Shown here piece by piece: positions 1-8,614 of a stretch of DNA of 64,000 nt. Position 1 is the stretch's first letter. Each line of letters begins with the position of its first letter. This DNA comes from Saccharopolyspora erythraea NRRL 2338 (lineage in GTDB: Bacteria; Actinomycetota; Actinomycetes; Mycobacteriales; Pseudonocardiaceae). Where the stretch lies: assembly GCF_000062885.1 (NCBI RefSeq), contig NC_009142.1, forward strand, positions 6,933,584-6,997,583, read 5' to 3'. The position numbers and the translations under genes were made by a program. The notes below the pieces were generated by a model that did not search any database, was not told the origin of the DNA, and was given only the letters and a program-made list of their open reading frames with translations.

Positions 1-160
1 GGACGGCGATTTCCACCATCCAGATCGCAATTCCCGCAACCGCGACGAAACGGGGCAAGACCGTTTCGCGAAAGGATTCGCCCGGTCGGTCCACCACAGG
101 TAGCGGCCGAATGGACCAGAACGAACGCGAATCCCGCGGCGGCGGAGCGGAGAAGCCCAT
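1..160 (-). CDS. partial membrane protein, N-terminal 53 residues
   Basis: The reverse strand is open from an ATG at 160 to the window edge and encodes 53 residues, so the gene continues outside. The first 35 or so residues are polar and rich in Pro and Arg (starting MGFSAPPPRD). A hydrophobic stretch, VAVAGIAIWMVEIAV, then looks like the start of a membrane segment. A GGTGGA run touches the ATG, so the ribosome site is poor and a TTG seven codons upstream (LQRAGG) could be used instead. Third positions are less GC-rich than in neighbouring genes. No family is recognisable from so short a piece. Confidence 0.35.
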   Translation of the reverse strand, partial: MGFSAPPPRDSRSFWSIRPLPVVDRPGESFRETVLPRFVAVAGIAIWMVEIAV

Positions 161-183
161 TCCACCGGCCCGCTGCAACCGCG

Positions 184-723
184 CTAGCGCGGGCCCGACA
201 CGAGGGCGGCGTGAGCCGCATCGACCGCAGCAGTGCGGAACACGCTCACGTCGCCCTCGTTCGTGACGCAGTCCTGCAGACCGCCCACGGCGACGGTGGC
301 CCGCGCCCACTGCTCCGGCGTGGCGTCGGCCCCGATGAGCAGCACGTTGAGCCTGCGGCGCCAGTCGAGCATGTCCTGGAACAGCTCCAGCCCGGCCAGC
401 ACGCTCACGTCGCGCAGGACCATCCACAGCACCTCGCGATGGCCGGCCATGACGTCGAAGTAGGACTCCAGCAGCGCGCGCCGGTCCACCTCGGCCGCGG
501 ACTCCGCCGACGACAGCAGCGCCGCGACGTCGTCGGCCAGCGGCTGCACGATGCCGCGCGCGAGCTCTGCCTTCGACGGGTAGTGGTAGTACAGCGCCGC
601 CTTGGTGATGCCGAGGCGTTCGGCGACCTCGCGCAGGCTGGTCTTCTCGAAGCCCTGGGCGGCGAACAGCTCCGCGGCGACCCGGCGGATCTCGCTCCTG
701 GTGTCGCCCCTGGCCCTGGGCAT
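184..723 (-). CDS. TetR-family transcriptional repressor
   Basis: Encodes 179 aa, the usual TetR length. The N-terminal helix-turn-helix is at about residues 29-48 (SLREVAERLGITKAALYYHY), followed by a helical ligand-binding half. The ATG at 723 is chosen because AGGAG lies eight bases upstream; another ATG at 756 would add eleven residues without a better site. It is divergent from the FAD monooxygenase at 866, and the 140-bp gap holds repeated GACCGGTAA elements. The simplest reading is a repressor of its own gene and of the monooxygenase, relieved by a substrate of that enzyme. The ligand cannot be predicted. Confidence 0.9.
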   Translation of the reverse strand: MPRARGDTRSEIRRVAAELFAAQGFEKTSLREVAERLGITKAALYYHYPSKAELARGIVQPLADDVAALLSSAESAAEVDRRALLESYFDVMAGHREVLWMVLRDVSVLAGLELFQDMLDWRRRLNVLLIGADATPEQWARATVAVGGLQDCVTNEGDVSVFRTAAVDAAHAALVSGPR

Positions 724-774
724 GCCGCTGCTCCTCTCACCGTCCGCTCGCGACATGGTACCCACCTGCCTGCC

Positions 775-818
775 GACCGGTAATTTACTTGACGACCGGT
801 AAGTAGCGTCCATACCTT
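775..818 (+). promoter_or_regulatory. monooxygenase promoter overlapped by TetR-type operator
   Basis: GACCGGTAA occurs twice in direct orientation (775-783 and 794-802). TACTT at 786-790 pairs with AAGTA at 801-805. Overlapping them is a good promoter facing the monooxygenase: TTGACG at 789-794, an 18-bp spacer and TACCTT at 813-818, about 50 bases before the start codon. Operator-like repeats sitting on the -35 box suit repression by the divergent TetR protein. The promoter is read directly; the operator role is inference. Confidence 0.55.
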
Positions 819-865
819 CGTGCTCACGGCGCCGAACGACAACCCTGCGAACACGGGAAGAGCAC

Positions 866-2071
866 ATGGACAACACCGACGTCCTCATCTCCGGCGCGAG
901 CGTCGCCGGACCGGCGCTCGCCCACCGGCTGCGCGCCCACGGCTTCAACCCGACCGTGGTCGAGCGCGCGCCCGCGCCGCGCGAAGGCGGCTACGCCGTG
1001 GACGTCCGCGGCGTCGCGGTCGACGTCGTCGAGCGGATGGGCGTGCTGGCGCAGGTTCGCGCCGGGGGGATCGACATGCGCGGCATCACCTACGTCGACG
1101 GTTCGAACCGGCCACTGGCCGAGATCAGCACCGAGCACTTCGACGGGCGCGGCAACGGCCGCGACCTGGAGATCATGCGCGGCGCGCTCAGCCGCATCCT
1201 CCACGACGCCACCGCGGACGGTGTCGAGTACGTCTTCGGCGACTCCGTCACCGGCCTCGAGCCCGACGACCAGGGAGTGCTCGTGACCTTCGAGCACGCC
1301 GCACCCCGGCGGTTCCACCTGGTGATCGGCGCTGACGGCCTGCACTCTCAGGTGCGGGCGCTGGCCTTCGGCGCGGAGGCGCGGTTCCGGCGCCACCTCG
1401 GACACCACATCTCGATCTTCGGCGTCGGCGGCCACCTCGCTCCGGAACGCTGGACGCTGGTGCACAACGTGCCCGGCAAGCTCGCGGGCGTCTACGCCTC
1501 CGGTGGTGAGCTCGGCGCCAAGGCGATCCTCGGCTTCGCGTCGGGGGAAATCCCCTTCGACCACCGGGATCCCGCGCAGCAGAAGCGGATTCTGCGCGAG
1601 GTGTTCGCCGGCGTGGGGTGGGAGGTGCCGCGGCTGCTCGAGGAGATGGAGCACGCGCCGGACTTCTACTTCGACTCGGTGAGCCAGGTCCACCTGGACC
1701 GCTGGTCCCGGGGCCGGATCGCGCTGGTGGGCGACGCGGGGTACTGCCCGTCGCCGTTGTCCGGCCAGGGCACCAGCCTCGCACTGGTGGGCGCGTACGT
1801 GCTCGCGGGAGAACTCCGGGTGGCGGACGGCGACCACCGCATCGCGTTCGCGCGGTACGAGGACCGGATGCGGGAGTACGTGCGGCAGAACCAGAAGATC
1901 GCCGAGTCGGGTGCGGAGGTGCTGATCCCTGCCGGCCGGACCCGGATCTGGCTGCGCAACCAGGTCATGCGGTTCATGTCGAGGTTCCCCGCGCTCGGCA
2001 GGCTCTCCGGCGGAATCCAGCGCGCCGCCAACGCGATCGAGCTTCCCGACTACGGCGGCGTGCGCCCGTAG
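866..2071 (+). CDS. FAD-dependent monooxygenase (group A, PHBH fold)
   Basis: A 401-aa flavoprotein hydroxylase with the three classic motifs. These are the N-terminal dinucleotide-binding loop GASVAG at residues 10-15, the central DG motif VIGADGLHSQVR, and the GD motif LVGDAGYCPSPLSGQG that contacts the FAD ribityl chain. Such enzymes use NAD(P)H and O2 to hydroxylate aromatics, polyketides or antibiotics (the TetX-like branch of the family). The ATG follows GGAAGAG. The divergent TetR gene suggests induction by a xenobiotic or an aromatic compound. The specific substrate is unknown, and nothing nearby forms a degradation pathway. Confidence 0.88.
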   Translation: MDNTDVLISGASVAGPALAHRLRAHGFNPTVVERAPAPREGGYAVDVRGVAVDVVERMGVLAQVRAGGIDMRGITYVDGSNRPLAEISTEHFDGRGNGRDLEIMRGALSRILHDATADGVEYVFGDSVTGLEPDDQGVLVTFEHAAPRRFHLVIGADGLHSQVRALAFGAEARFRRHLGHHISIFGVGGHLAPERWTLVHNVPGKLAGVYASGGELGAKAILGFASGEIPFDHRDPAQQKRILREVFAGVGWEVPRLLEEMEHAPDFYFDSVSQVHLDRWSRGRIALVGDAGYCPSPLSGQGTSLALVGAYVLAGELRVADGDHRIAFARYEDRMREYVRQNQKIAESGAEVLIPAGRTRIWLRNQVMRFMSRFPALGRLSGGIQRAANAIELPDYGGVRP

Positions 2072-2179
2072 CGCGGAGCGGCGCGGACCAGCGCGTCGCG
2101 GCGACAGCGACGGGAGGTGGCTCTGCGCGGGCGGCGAGGTCGGCCGGTCCGACGCGTTGACTCCCCTGGGGATTGTTCA

Positions 2180-2199
2180 CAAGCGGCGTCAGCCGCTTG
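2180..2199. terminator. small hairpin between convergent genes
   Basis: CAAGCGGC and GCCGCTTG form a perfect 8-bp stem around the loop GTCA. It lies between the convergent monooxygenase (ends 2071) and mnmA (ends 2240). There is no U-tract, as is common for actinomycete terminators, so it is a likely but unproven bidirectional terminator. The rest of 2072-2239 shows no gene. Confidence 0.45.
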
Positions 2200-2239
2200 C
2201 GGTGTTGGCCCCAGCTCGCACCGCCGCGGATGAACTCCC

Positions 2240-3328
2240 CTAGCGCGTCGCGGCGATCAGGGCGCTGCCGAGGACGAGGTCGCCCTCCTCCTCCGGCCGG
2301 TACAGCACGACGGCCTGCCCCGGCGCGACGCCGCGCAGCGGCCGGCGGAGCCGGATCGACATGCCGCCGTCGGCGACCTCGGCGACCGCGTCCGCGGTGC
2401 CGCCGTGGGCGCGGACCTGCACGACGCACTCGGTCGGGCCGTCGAGCTCCCGCTGCGACGGCCAGATCGGGCGCTTGGCGTCGATCTCGGTGACGCCGAG
2501 GTGGTCGGCGGAGCCGACCTTGACCGTGCCCGACACCGGCTCCAGCGACAGCACGTAGCGCGGCCGGCCGTCGGGTGCGGGCGCGTCGATGCCGAGCCCC
2601 TTGCGCTGCCCGACGGTGAAGCCGTGCACGCCGGTGTGCTCACCGAGCACCGCGCCGGTCTCGGCGTCGACCAGCTGCCCGGGCTTCTGCCCCAGCTTCG
2701 ACTCGAGGAACTTCTTCGTGTCGCCGTCGGGGATGAAGCAGATGTCGTGGCTGTCGGGCTTCTTGGCGACCGCGAGCCCGCGCTCGGCGGCCTCCTGCCG
2801 CACCTGCGACTTGAGCGAGTCGCCGAGCGGGAACATCGAGTGCCCCAGCTGCTCGGCGGTCAGCGAGGCCAGCACGTAGGACTGGTCCTTGCCCTCGTCC
2901 CGGCTGCGCCGCAGCACCGGCACGCCGTCCTCGACGGTGAGCCGCGCGTAGTGGCCGGTGCAGACCGCGTCGAAGCCCAGCGCCATCGCCTTCTCCAGCA
3001 ACGCCTCGAACTTGATCTTCTCATTGCAGGTCAGGCACGGGTTGGGGGTGCGGCCCGCGGCGTACTCGCCGACGAAGGTCTCGATGACCTCCTCGGTGAA
3101 CCGCTCTGCGAAGTCCCAGACGTAGAAGGGGATGCCCAGGATGTCGGCGGCCCGCCGCGCGTCGTGGGAGTCCTCGATCGTGCAGCAGCCGCGGGCACCG
3201 GTGCGCAGCGTGCCGGGTTTGGCCGACAGCGCCAGGTGCACGCCGACCACCTCGTGGCCGGCCTCCACCGCCCGCGCGGCGGCCACGGCGGAGTCCACCC
3301 CGCCGCTCATGGCAGCCAGTACTCGCAC
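2240..3328 (-). CDS. mnmA: tRNA-specific 2-thiouridylase MnmA
   Basis: Encodes 362 aa, the normal MnmA length. The N-terminus begins with the ATP-pyrophosphatase PP-loop SGGVDS. Later come the catalytic region [14 protein letters not shown] and the family signature [14 protein letters not shown], which carry the two active-site cysteines. MnmA adenylates C2 of the wobble uridine in tRNA for Lys, Glu and Gln and replaces oxygen by sulfur. Its start lies 3 bp after the stop of the cysteine desulfurase gene, which supplies the persulfide sulfur, so the two form a translationally close operon. The same pair (iscS-trmU) is adjacent in mycobacteria. Confidence 0.97.
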   Translation of the reverse strand: MRVLAAMSGGVDSAVAAARAVEAGHEVVGVHLALSAKPGTLRTGARGCCTIEDSHDARRAADILGIPFYVWDFAERFTEEVIETFVGEYAAGRTPNPCLTCNEKIKFEALLEKAMALGFDAVCTGHYARLTVEDGVPVLRRSRDEGKDQSYVLASLTAEQLGHSMFPLGDSLKSQVRQEAAERGLAVAKKPDSHDICFIPDGDTKKFLESKLGQKPGQLVDAETGAVLGEHTGVHGFTVGQRKGLGIDAPAPDGRPRYVLSLEPVSGTVKVGSADHLGVTEIDAKRPIWPSQRELDGPTECVVQVRAHGGTADAVAEVADGGMSIRLRRPLRGVAPGQAVVLYRPEEEGDLVLGSALIAATR

Positions 3329-3331
3329 GCC

Positions 3332-4564
3332 TCACACCTCCGTCGGCGCGGACGCCCGCACCGAAGTCCTGCGCAGCCCGGCCGTACCGGCGCCGCGCGC
3401 TCGTTGCACCACCGGCCCGATCGCCTCGGTCAGCGCCTTGACGTCGGCCACCGTGGAGTTGTGGCCGAGGGAGAACCGCAGCGAACCCCGCGCCGCCTTC
3501 GGCTCGGCACCCATCGCCAGCAGGACGTGGCTGGGTTCGGCGACGCCCGCGGTGCAGGCCGAACCGGTGGAGCACTCGATGCCCTTGGCGTCGAGCAGCA
3601 TCAGCAGGCTGTCGCCCTCGCAGCCGGGGAAGGTGAAGTGCGCGTTGCCCGGCAGCCGCGACGGCCCACCGCCGACGGCACCGTCACCGGGGTCGCCGTT
3701 GAGCACGGCGTCCGGGACCACCTCGCGGACACCGCGGACCAGGTCGTCGCGCAGCGCGGTCAGCTCCGGCCCGTGCGACGTCCTGCTTTCGACGGCCTCC
3801 CGCACCGCACTGGCGAACCCCAGCACCGCGGGGACGTCGAGGGTGCCGGAGCGCACCTCGCGCTCCTGGCCGCCGCCGTGCAGCAGCGGCGTGCACCCGA
3901 CGTCCCGGGACAGCAGCAGCGCGCCGACGCCGTAGGGGCCGCCGACCTTGTGCCCGGTCATCGTCAGCGCCGAGACGCCGGAGGCCGCGAAGTCCACCGG
4001 CAACGTCTCGACCGCCTGCACCGCGTCGGTGTGCAGCGGCACCCCGTAGCGGTCGGCGACCGCGGCCAGCTCGGCCATGTCGTTGACCGTGCCGACCTCG
4101 TTGTTGGCCCACATCACCGTGACCAGGGCGATCTCGCCGGGCGCCGCGCGCAGCGCCGCCTCCAGCGTCTCGGGCCGCACCCGGCCAAGGGCGTCGACCT
4201 CCAGCCAGGTCACCTCGGCCGCCTCGTGCTCGACCAGCCACTCCACGGCATCGAGCACGGCGTGGTGCTCGACGGTGGAGGCCAGGATGCGGCGGCGGGC
4301 CGGATCGGCGGCCCGACGGGCCCAGAAGATGCCCTTGACCGCGAGGTTGTCGCTTTCGGTGCCGCCCGCGGTGAACAGCACCTCCGACGGACGCGCGCCC
4401 AGCGCGGCGGCCAGCGCCTCGCGGGACTCCTCGACCGCGCGCCGCGCCCGCCTGCCCGAAGTGTGCAGGGAGGAGGCGTTGCCCAGCCGGGCCAACGCCT
4501 CGCTCATCACCGCGACCGCCTCCGGTCGCATCGGAGTGGTGGCAGCGTGGTCAAGGTAAGTCAT
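3332..4564 (-). CDS. iscS: cysteine desulfurase (NifS/IscS type)
   Basis: Encodes 410 aa, a class V PLP aminotransferase fold. It starts with [13 protein letters not shown], the usual first motif. The PLP lysine is in [11 protein letters not shown], and the mobile persulfide cysteine in [15 protein letters not shown]. The enzyme turns L-cysteine into alanine and enzyme-bound persulfide, used here most likely for tRNA thiolation through the adjacent MnmA, and possibly for Fe-S assembly. The ATG at 4564 fits the conserved N-terminus, although only a weak GGAA precedes it. A much longer open frame upstream is an antisense shadow of the MFS gene and not part of this protein. Confidence 0.95.
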   Translation of the reverse strand: MTYLDHAATTPMRPEAVAVMSEALARLGNASSLHTSGRRARRAVEESREALAAALGARPSEVLFTAGGTESDNLAVKGIFWARRAADPARRRILASTVEHHAVLDAVEWLVEHEAAEVTWLEVDALGRVRPETLEAALRAAPGEIALVTVMWANNEVGTVNDMAELAAVADRYGVPLHTDAVQAVETLPVDFAASGVSALTMTGHKVGGPYGVGALLLSRDVGCTPLLHGGGQEREVRSGTLDVPAVLGFASAVREAVESRTSHGPELTALRDDLVRGVREVVPDAVLNGDPGDGAVGGGPSRLPGNAHFTFPGCEGDSLLMLLDAKGIECSTGSACTAGVAEPSHVLLAMGAEPKAARGSLRFSLGHNSTVADVKALTEAIGPVVQRARGAGTAGLRRTSVRASAPTEV

Positions 4565-4629
4565 CGCCGTTCCAGGGTAATGCAGGCAGATGGCCGTGCC
4601 CGCCGTGGTCCGCAAGCGGAACGCGCTGG

Positions 4630-6000
4630 TCAGGCCATTTGTTCCCGCCGCGAGCGCAGGACCAGCGGCGCGGCGCAGCACGCGGCGGCCGTGAGCAGCA
4701 GGTCCAGCGGGACGACCCCCGCCGCCGGGGATCCCGTGGCCGCGAGCGAGGTCACCAGGACACCGCCGAGCCCCACCATCGCGGCCTGGCCGAGCATGTC
4801 GGAGAGTTGCAGCGCCGAGGAGTTGAACCCGCGCTCGTCGGCGGGCGACAGCTCCAGCACCCGCACCGAGGTGCTCGCCATGCCCAGCCCCATGCCCGAG
4901 CCCGCGACGAACCACAGCCCGAAGACCAGCCAGTGCGGTCCCCACTCCGGGGCGATCAGCGTGAGTCCGGCCACTCCGGCGCCCACCAGCAGCAGCCCGG
5001 TGGCCACCACCGCCTCCCGGCTCAGGGCGCGCTGCCCGCCCTGCCACAGCGCGCCGGCAGACCAGCCGAGCGAACCGACGGTGAGCGGCACGCCCGCCAT
5101 CGCGGGCGAGTAGTGGTGCACCGTCGACAGCGTCAGCGGCACGAACGCCTGCGCGGTGAAGAAGACCCCGGCCATCAGGCCCCGCGCGAGCACCATCACG
5201 GGCAGCCCCGGCCGCGCGATCAGCGTCCCGGCGGGCACCAGCACCCGGATCGACGCCCCGAGCGCGACGACCGCCGCCACGCCGAGGGAGAGCGAGAACA
5301 GCGACGGGTTCTGCGCCGACCAGGTCAGCGCCACCACGCCCGCCGACGCACCGAGCGCGGCCAGCGGCAGCCCCTTCCGCCTGGGCGCGGCGCCTTCCTC
5401 CGCGCCGGAACCGAAGCGGCGGACCGTCGGCGCGAGCAGCACCGCGCCGAGCAGCACCAGCGGTGCCAGGCCCAGGAAGACCCAACGCCAGCTCAGGTAC
5501 TCGGTGAGGAAGCCGGCGATCGCGGGCCCGACCAGCGCCGGGACCACCCACGCCGACGAGATCGCCCCGAACGCCTTCGGCCGGTGCTCCTCCGGGTAGG
5601 CGCGGGCGATCATCACGTACAGCGCGACGATCTGCGTCCCGCCGCCCAGGCCCTGCAGCACGCGGGCGACCAGCAGCGTCGGCATGTCCTGGGCGACACC
5701 GGCGACGACCAGCCCGAGCGCGAAGGTGGGCAGCGCCAGCAGCAGCGGGACCGCCGGGCCCCGGCGGTCGGCCAGGCGGCCGCCGAGCACCGTCCCGATG
5801 GCGCTCGCGGCCATGAACACCGTGAAGGGCCAGGAGTAGTAGCGGTGGCCGTCGAGCTCGGCGACGATCGTCGGCAGCGCCGTGCCCAGCCCCATCGCCT
5901 CGAACGCGGCGAGGGTGATGATCAGGATCAGGCCGACCGTGAAGTTGCGGCGTTCGGGTGCCCACAGGGCGCTGGTCTTCGCTCTCGTCTCGGTGCTCAC
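4630..6000 (-). CDS. MFS multidrug-type transporter
   Basis: Encodes a 456-aa integral membrane protein with about 12-14 hydrophobic segments. The cytoplasmic loop between TM2 and TM3 has the MFS signature [10 protein letters not shown], and the following region ([19 protein letters not shown]) is typical of drug/H+ antiporters of the DHA2 type. It is probably a proton-driven exporter in the plasma membrane; the substrate cannot be read from sequence. It lies 65 bp upstream of the cysteine desulfurase gene on the same strand, so readthrough is possible. The functions look unrelated, and the gene appears inserted into the conserved block. Confidence 0.9.
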   Translation of the reverse strand: MSTETRAKTSALWAPERRNFTVGLILIITLAAFEAMGLGTALPTIVAELDGHRYYSWPFTVFMAASAIGTVLGGRLADRRGPAVPLLLALPTFALGLVVAGVAQDMPTLLVARVLQGLGGGTQIVALYVMIARAYPEEHRPKAFGAISSAWVVPALVGPAIAGFLTEYLSWRWVFLGLAPLVLLGAVLLAPTVRRFGSGAEEGAAPRRKGLPLAALGASAGVVALTWSAQNPSLFSLSLGVAAVVALGASIRVLVPAGTLIARPGLPVMVLARGLMAGVFFTAQAFVPLTLSTVHHYSPAMAGVPLTVGSLGWSAGALWQGGQRALSREAVVATGLLLVGAGVAGLTLIAPEWGPHWLVFGLWFVAGSGMGLGMASTSVRVLELSPADERGFNSSALQLSDMLGQAAMVGLGGVLVTSLAATGSPAAGVVPLDLLLTAAACCAAPLVLRSRREQMA

Positions 6001-6163
6001 CCGCCGAGCCTGCTACTTCGACCCCGGTGGAAGTCCAGCGGTTCGTGGCGAGTCATCCGCATGCCGCAACGCCGGGCCGCCGTCAGGCTGCGCTCCCGGG
6101 CGGCTCGCGCACGGGGGCTACCAGGCGCTTGGAACCGTTTCTATTTGTTGCGGCACAACAGAT

Positions 6164-6198
6164 CCGGCCCGCGACCGGCGTCGGCGGTCGCGGGCCGG
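6164..6198 (-). terminator. strong hairpin after the acyltransferase pair
   Basis: A perfect 14-bp GC-rich stem (6164-6177 with 6185-6198) and a 7-base loop begin ten bases after the acyltransferase stop at 6209. No U-run follows, as in many actinomycete terminators. The remaining bases of 6001-6208 contain no gene. Confidence 0.7.
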
Positions 6199-6208
6199 GT
6201 GCGGGGTG

Positions 6209-7045
6209 TCAGGCCGCTACGGGTTGCGCGACCGGTTCGGGAGGGGCGTGCGCCGTGGTCACGCCCGAGACGGCGGTTTCGGCCAGGCGGGCGAGTTCGC
6301 GGCGGTCGGTGATCCGCGTGGCGTCCAGCTCCGGCAGCAGCGACAGCTCGACCACCAGGCCGCGCAACCGTGCGACCGCGAGCACCGACTCGAGCAGGGT
6401 GGCCTCCCCGACGAAAGCCGCCGCCGTGGTCGGCTCTCCGCCGGAGGTGTGGAAGCGCAGCGCCATCGGCCGCACCACCGCTCCGGCGTCGACCGCCGCC
6501 TGGAACACCGCGGGCCGGTACCTGCCCGACGACCGCCCGCACCACGTGGTGCCCTCGGGGAACGCGCCGACGACCGCGTTCTCCCGCAACGCGTCCGCGA
6601 TGGTGCGGACCGCGTCGGGCAGCGTGGCGAGGCGGTCGCGGTCGATGTAGAGGGTGCCCGCCCGGCCGGCGAGCGGGCCGATCACCGGCCACGTCCGGAC
6701 CTCGGTCTTGGCCAGCAGCCGCATCGGGCACACCGCCTGCATGGCCACCACGTCGAGCCACGAGACGTGGTTGCTGACCACCAGCCCGCCACCCGCGCCG
6801 TGCTCGCCGCGCACGACGAGCCGGACGCCGAAAGCCCGCAGCAGCGCGCGGAACCACTCCCGGACCAGCCGCCGCCTGGCGGGGCCGGGGAGCACGGAGA
6901 TCACCACCGCGATGCCGATTCCGCCCACGAGCACGCACAGCGCGTGGCCGAGGCGCAGCGCGACGCGCGGCGGCGCGACCCGGCTCGGCCGCTGCGGGAG
7001 GCAGCCCGGCCCGCACGGCGAGGTCGGCATCCAGGGGTGCGTCAT
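6209..7045 (-). CDS. 1-acyl-glycerol-phosphate / lyso-ornithine-lipid acyltransferase (PlsC/OlsA family)
   Basis: Encodes 278 aa. An N-terminal hydrophobic segment (about residues 30-53) precedes the PlsC domain with catalytic NHVSWLD (the HX4D block, here NHVSW-D) and the substrate-binding block FPEGTTW. Such enzymes move an acyl chain from ACP or CoA onto a lyso-lipid hydroxyl at the membrane. Its ATG overlaps the stop of the upstream GNAT gene (ATGA), so the two are coupled. The pairing with an OlsB-like N-acyltransferase suggests it is OlsA, adding the second acyl chain in ornithine-lipid synthesis. Ordinary phosphatidic-acid synthesis is the alternative. Confidence 0.85.
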   Translation of the reverse strand: MTHPWMPTSPCGPGCLPQRPSRVAPPRVALRLGHALCVLVGGIGIAVVISVLPGPARRRLVREWFRALLRAFGVRLVVRGEHGAGGGLVVSNHVSWLDVVAMQAVCPMRLLAKTEVRTWPVIGPLAGRAGTLYIDRDRLATLPDAVRTIADALRENAVVGAFPEGTTWCGRSSGRYRPAVFQAAVDAGAVVRPMALRFHTSGGEPTTAAAFVGEATLLESVLAVARLRGLVVELSLLPELDATRITDRRELARLAETAVSGVTTAHAPPEPVAQPVAA

Positions 7046-7824
7046 GCCGCCGCGCCCAGGAAGAACCGCAGGTAGCGCTGGTCGACGGCCTTGAGGTCGA
7101 GCAGCACGAAGAAGTCGGCGACCCCGAAGTCCGGGTCGTGCGCGGGCCTTCCGCACACCCACGCGCCCAGCCGGAGGTAGCCCTTCAGCAGCGGCGGCAG
7201 CGGACCGCGGCCGGTGCGCTTGACCGGCTCCGGGTTCCACGGCTGGTACGGGTGCACCCGGTACTCCTCCGGCGCGAAGTGCTTGGCCGACACCTCGTCC
7301 CACACCCGCGCGGCCATCGGGCCGCCGTCCTCCAGCGGCACCGAGGCGCAGCCGGCCAGCCAGGAGTGCCCGTACAGCAGCATGTACCGGGCGATGCCCG
7401 CCCAGACGAGGCTGACGACCCCTCCGCTGCGGTGGTCGCGGTGCACGCAGGAACGGCCGGTCTCCACCAGAGCCGGGCGCAGCGCGTGCAACGCGGAAAG
7501 GTCGAACTCGGTCTCCGAATACAGCTTCCCGGCGGCCTGCGCGCGTTCCGGCGGCAGCATCCGGTAGGTGCCGACGATCTCCCCGGTGCGGTCGTCGCGC
7601 ACGATCAGGTGATCGCAGAAGTCGTCGAAGGCGTCGCTGTCGACGCCGGGCCGGTCCCCGGTGACGGTGGCGCCCATCTCCTCGGCGAACACCTGGTAGC
7701 GCAGGCGCTGCGCGGCCCGCACCTCGTCGGTGTCGCGGGCGACGAGAAGCGAGTAGTGGGCGTCGTCGGCCGAAGGGGCCGTCCCCGTGGGCGCGGTGCT
7801 GACAAGCACTTGCGACTCGGACAT
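7042..7824 (-). CDS. OlsB-like N-acyltransferase (hemolysin-type GNAT)
   Basis: Encodes 260 aa. The GNAT/autoinducer-synthase-like fold is recognisable from LRYQVFAEEMG, GTYRMLPPERA and the core ETGRSCVHRDHRSGGVVSLVWAG. These are typical of proteins annotated as hemolysin or L-ornithine N-alpha-acyltransferase, which move a 3-hydroxyacyl group from ACP to ornithine. The C-terminal half (PPLLKGYLRLGAWVCG) also matches that family. The ATG at 7824 is used because it opens a serine/threonine-rich leader; the ribosome site is weak. Translational coupling to the PlsC-type gene makes an ornithine-lipid pathway plausible. The function is inferred from family and context. Confidence 0.75.
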   Translation of the reverse strand: MSESQVLVSTAPTGTAPSADDAHYSLLVARDTDEVRAAQRLRYQVFAEEMGATVTGDRPGVDSDAFDDFCDHLIVRDDRTGEIVGTYRMLPPERAQAAGKLYSETEFDLSALHALRPALVETGRSCVHRDHRSGGVVSLVWAGIARYMLLYGHSWLAGCASVPLEDGGPMAARVWDEVSAKHFAPEEYRVHPYQPWNPEPVKRTGRGPLPPLLKGYLRLGAWVCGRPAHDPDFGVADFFVLLDLKAVDQRYLRFFLGAAA

Positions 7825-7952
7825 GCTGCCAGGTGTATCTCCGCGCGCCGAACGTCCAGAAGGCCGGAGGATGACACGAAGCAGGAATTTTCGGTTAATG
7901 ACCGGTGTTCGGCAACGCGGCGGGATGATCTCCGAGCGCACGGGAGACGCAG

Positions 7953-8591
7953 TTGGACCTGGCAGTTCTGGTCACGTTCGCGGGGGCGGCAGCGATCATC
8001 AGCATCGTGCCCGGCCCCGACATGTTCTACATAATGGCCAACGGAATCGCGTCCGGGGCGCGGGCGGGAGTCGTCGCGGCGGTCGGGATGTCCACCGGTC
8101 TGGCGGTGCACACCACCGCCGCCGCGCTCGGGCTCAGCGCCCTGCTGCAGGCGGCTCCGATGATGCTGGAGCTGGTGCGGATCTTCGGCGTGGTGTTCCT
8201 GGCCTACCTGGCGTTCGACGCGTTGCGGTCGCCAGGCACCGACCCGGGGACGACAGGACACGCGGTTCCCGCGCGCTCGCTGCGGCGGGTCTACGGGATG
8301 GCGGTGCTGACGAACCTGGCCAACCCCAAGGTGATCCTGTTCTTCCTCGCGTTCTTCCCGCAGTTCGTCACGCCCGGCTCGGAGTGGCCGGTACCGGTGC
8401 AGTTCATGGTGCTGGGCGCGGTGTTCATCGCGGTCGGGCTCACCGTGGACGGGCTGGCCGGCTTCGCGTCCGGACGCCTGTCGGACATGCTGGTCAGCCG
8501 CCGCGGCGTGCGGCGGTGGCTGGACCGGGTCTCCGCCGCCGTGTACGCGGGGCTGGCCGTCCGCCTCGCCGTGGACGACCCGGCCCGCTGA
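7953..8591 (+). CDS. LysE/RhtB-family amino-acid exporter
   Basis: Encodes a 212-aa inner-membrane protein with six hydrophobic segments. The family signature IVPGPDMFYIMANGIASG near the N-terminus and the mid-protein motif NLANPKVILFFLAFFPQF identify RhtB/LysE exporters, which expel amino acids or related metabolites. The start is a TTG preceded by GGGAGA at a six-base spacing; no ATG or GTG fits the conserved N-terminus. It is divergent from the OlsB-like gene and convergent with the glycosyltransferase remnant, so probably a single-gene unit. The exported compound is unknown. Confidence 0.88.
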   Translation: MDLAVLVTFAGAAAIISIVPGPDMFYIMANGIASGARAGVVAAVGMSTGLAVHTTAAALGLSALLQAAPMMLELVRIFGVVFLAYLAFDALRSPGTDPGTTGHAVPARSLRRVYGMAVLTNLANPKVILFFLAFFPQFVTPGSEWPVPVQFMVLGAVFIAVGLTVDGLAGFASGRLSDMLVSRRGVRRWLDRVSAAVYAGLAVRLAVDDPAR

Positions 8592-8614
8592 CGACCCGGC
8601 CCGGTGGCGGCGGC

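Noticed and set aside
3332-5965. 877-codon frame that would fuse another protein to the cysteine desulfurase
   Set aside because: The N-terminal 466 codons are antisense-frame sequence of the MFS gene; the desulfurase begins at the conserved YLDHAATTP.
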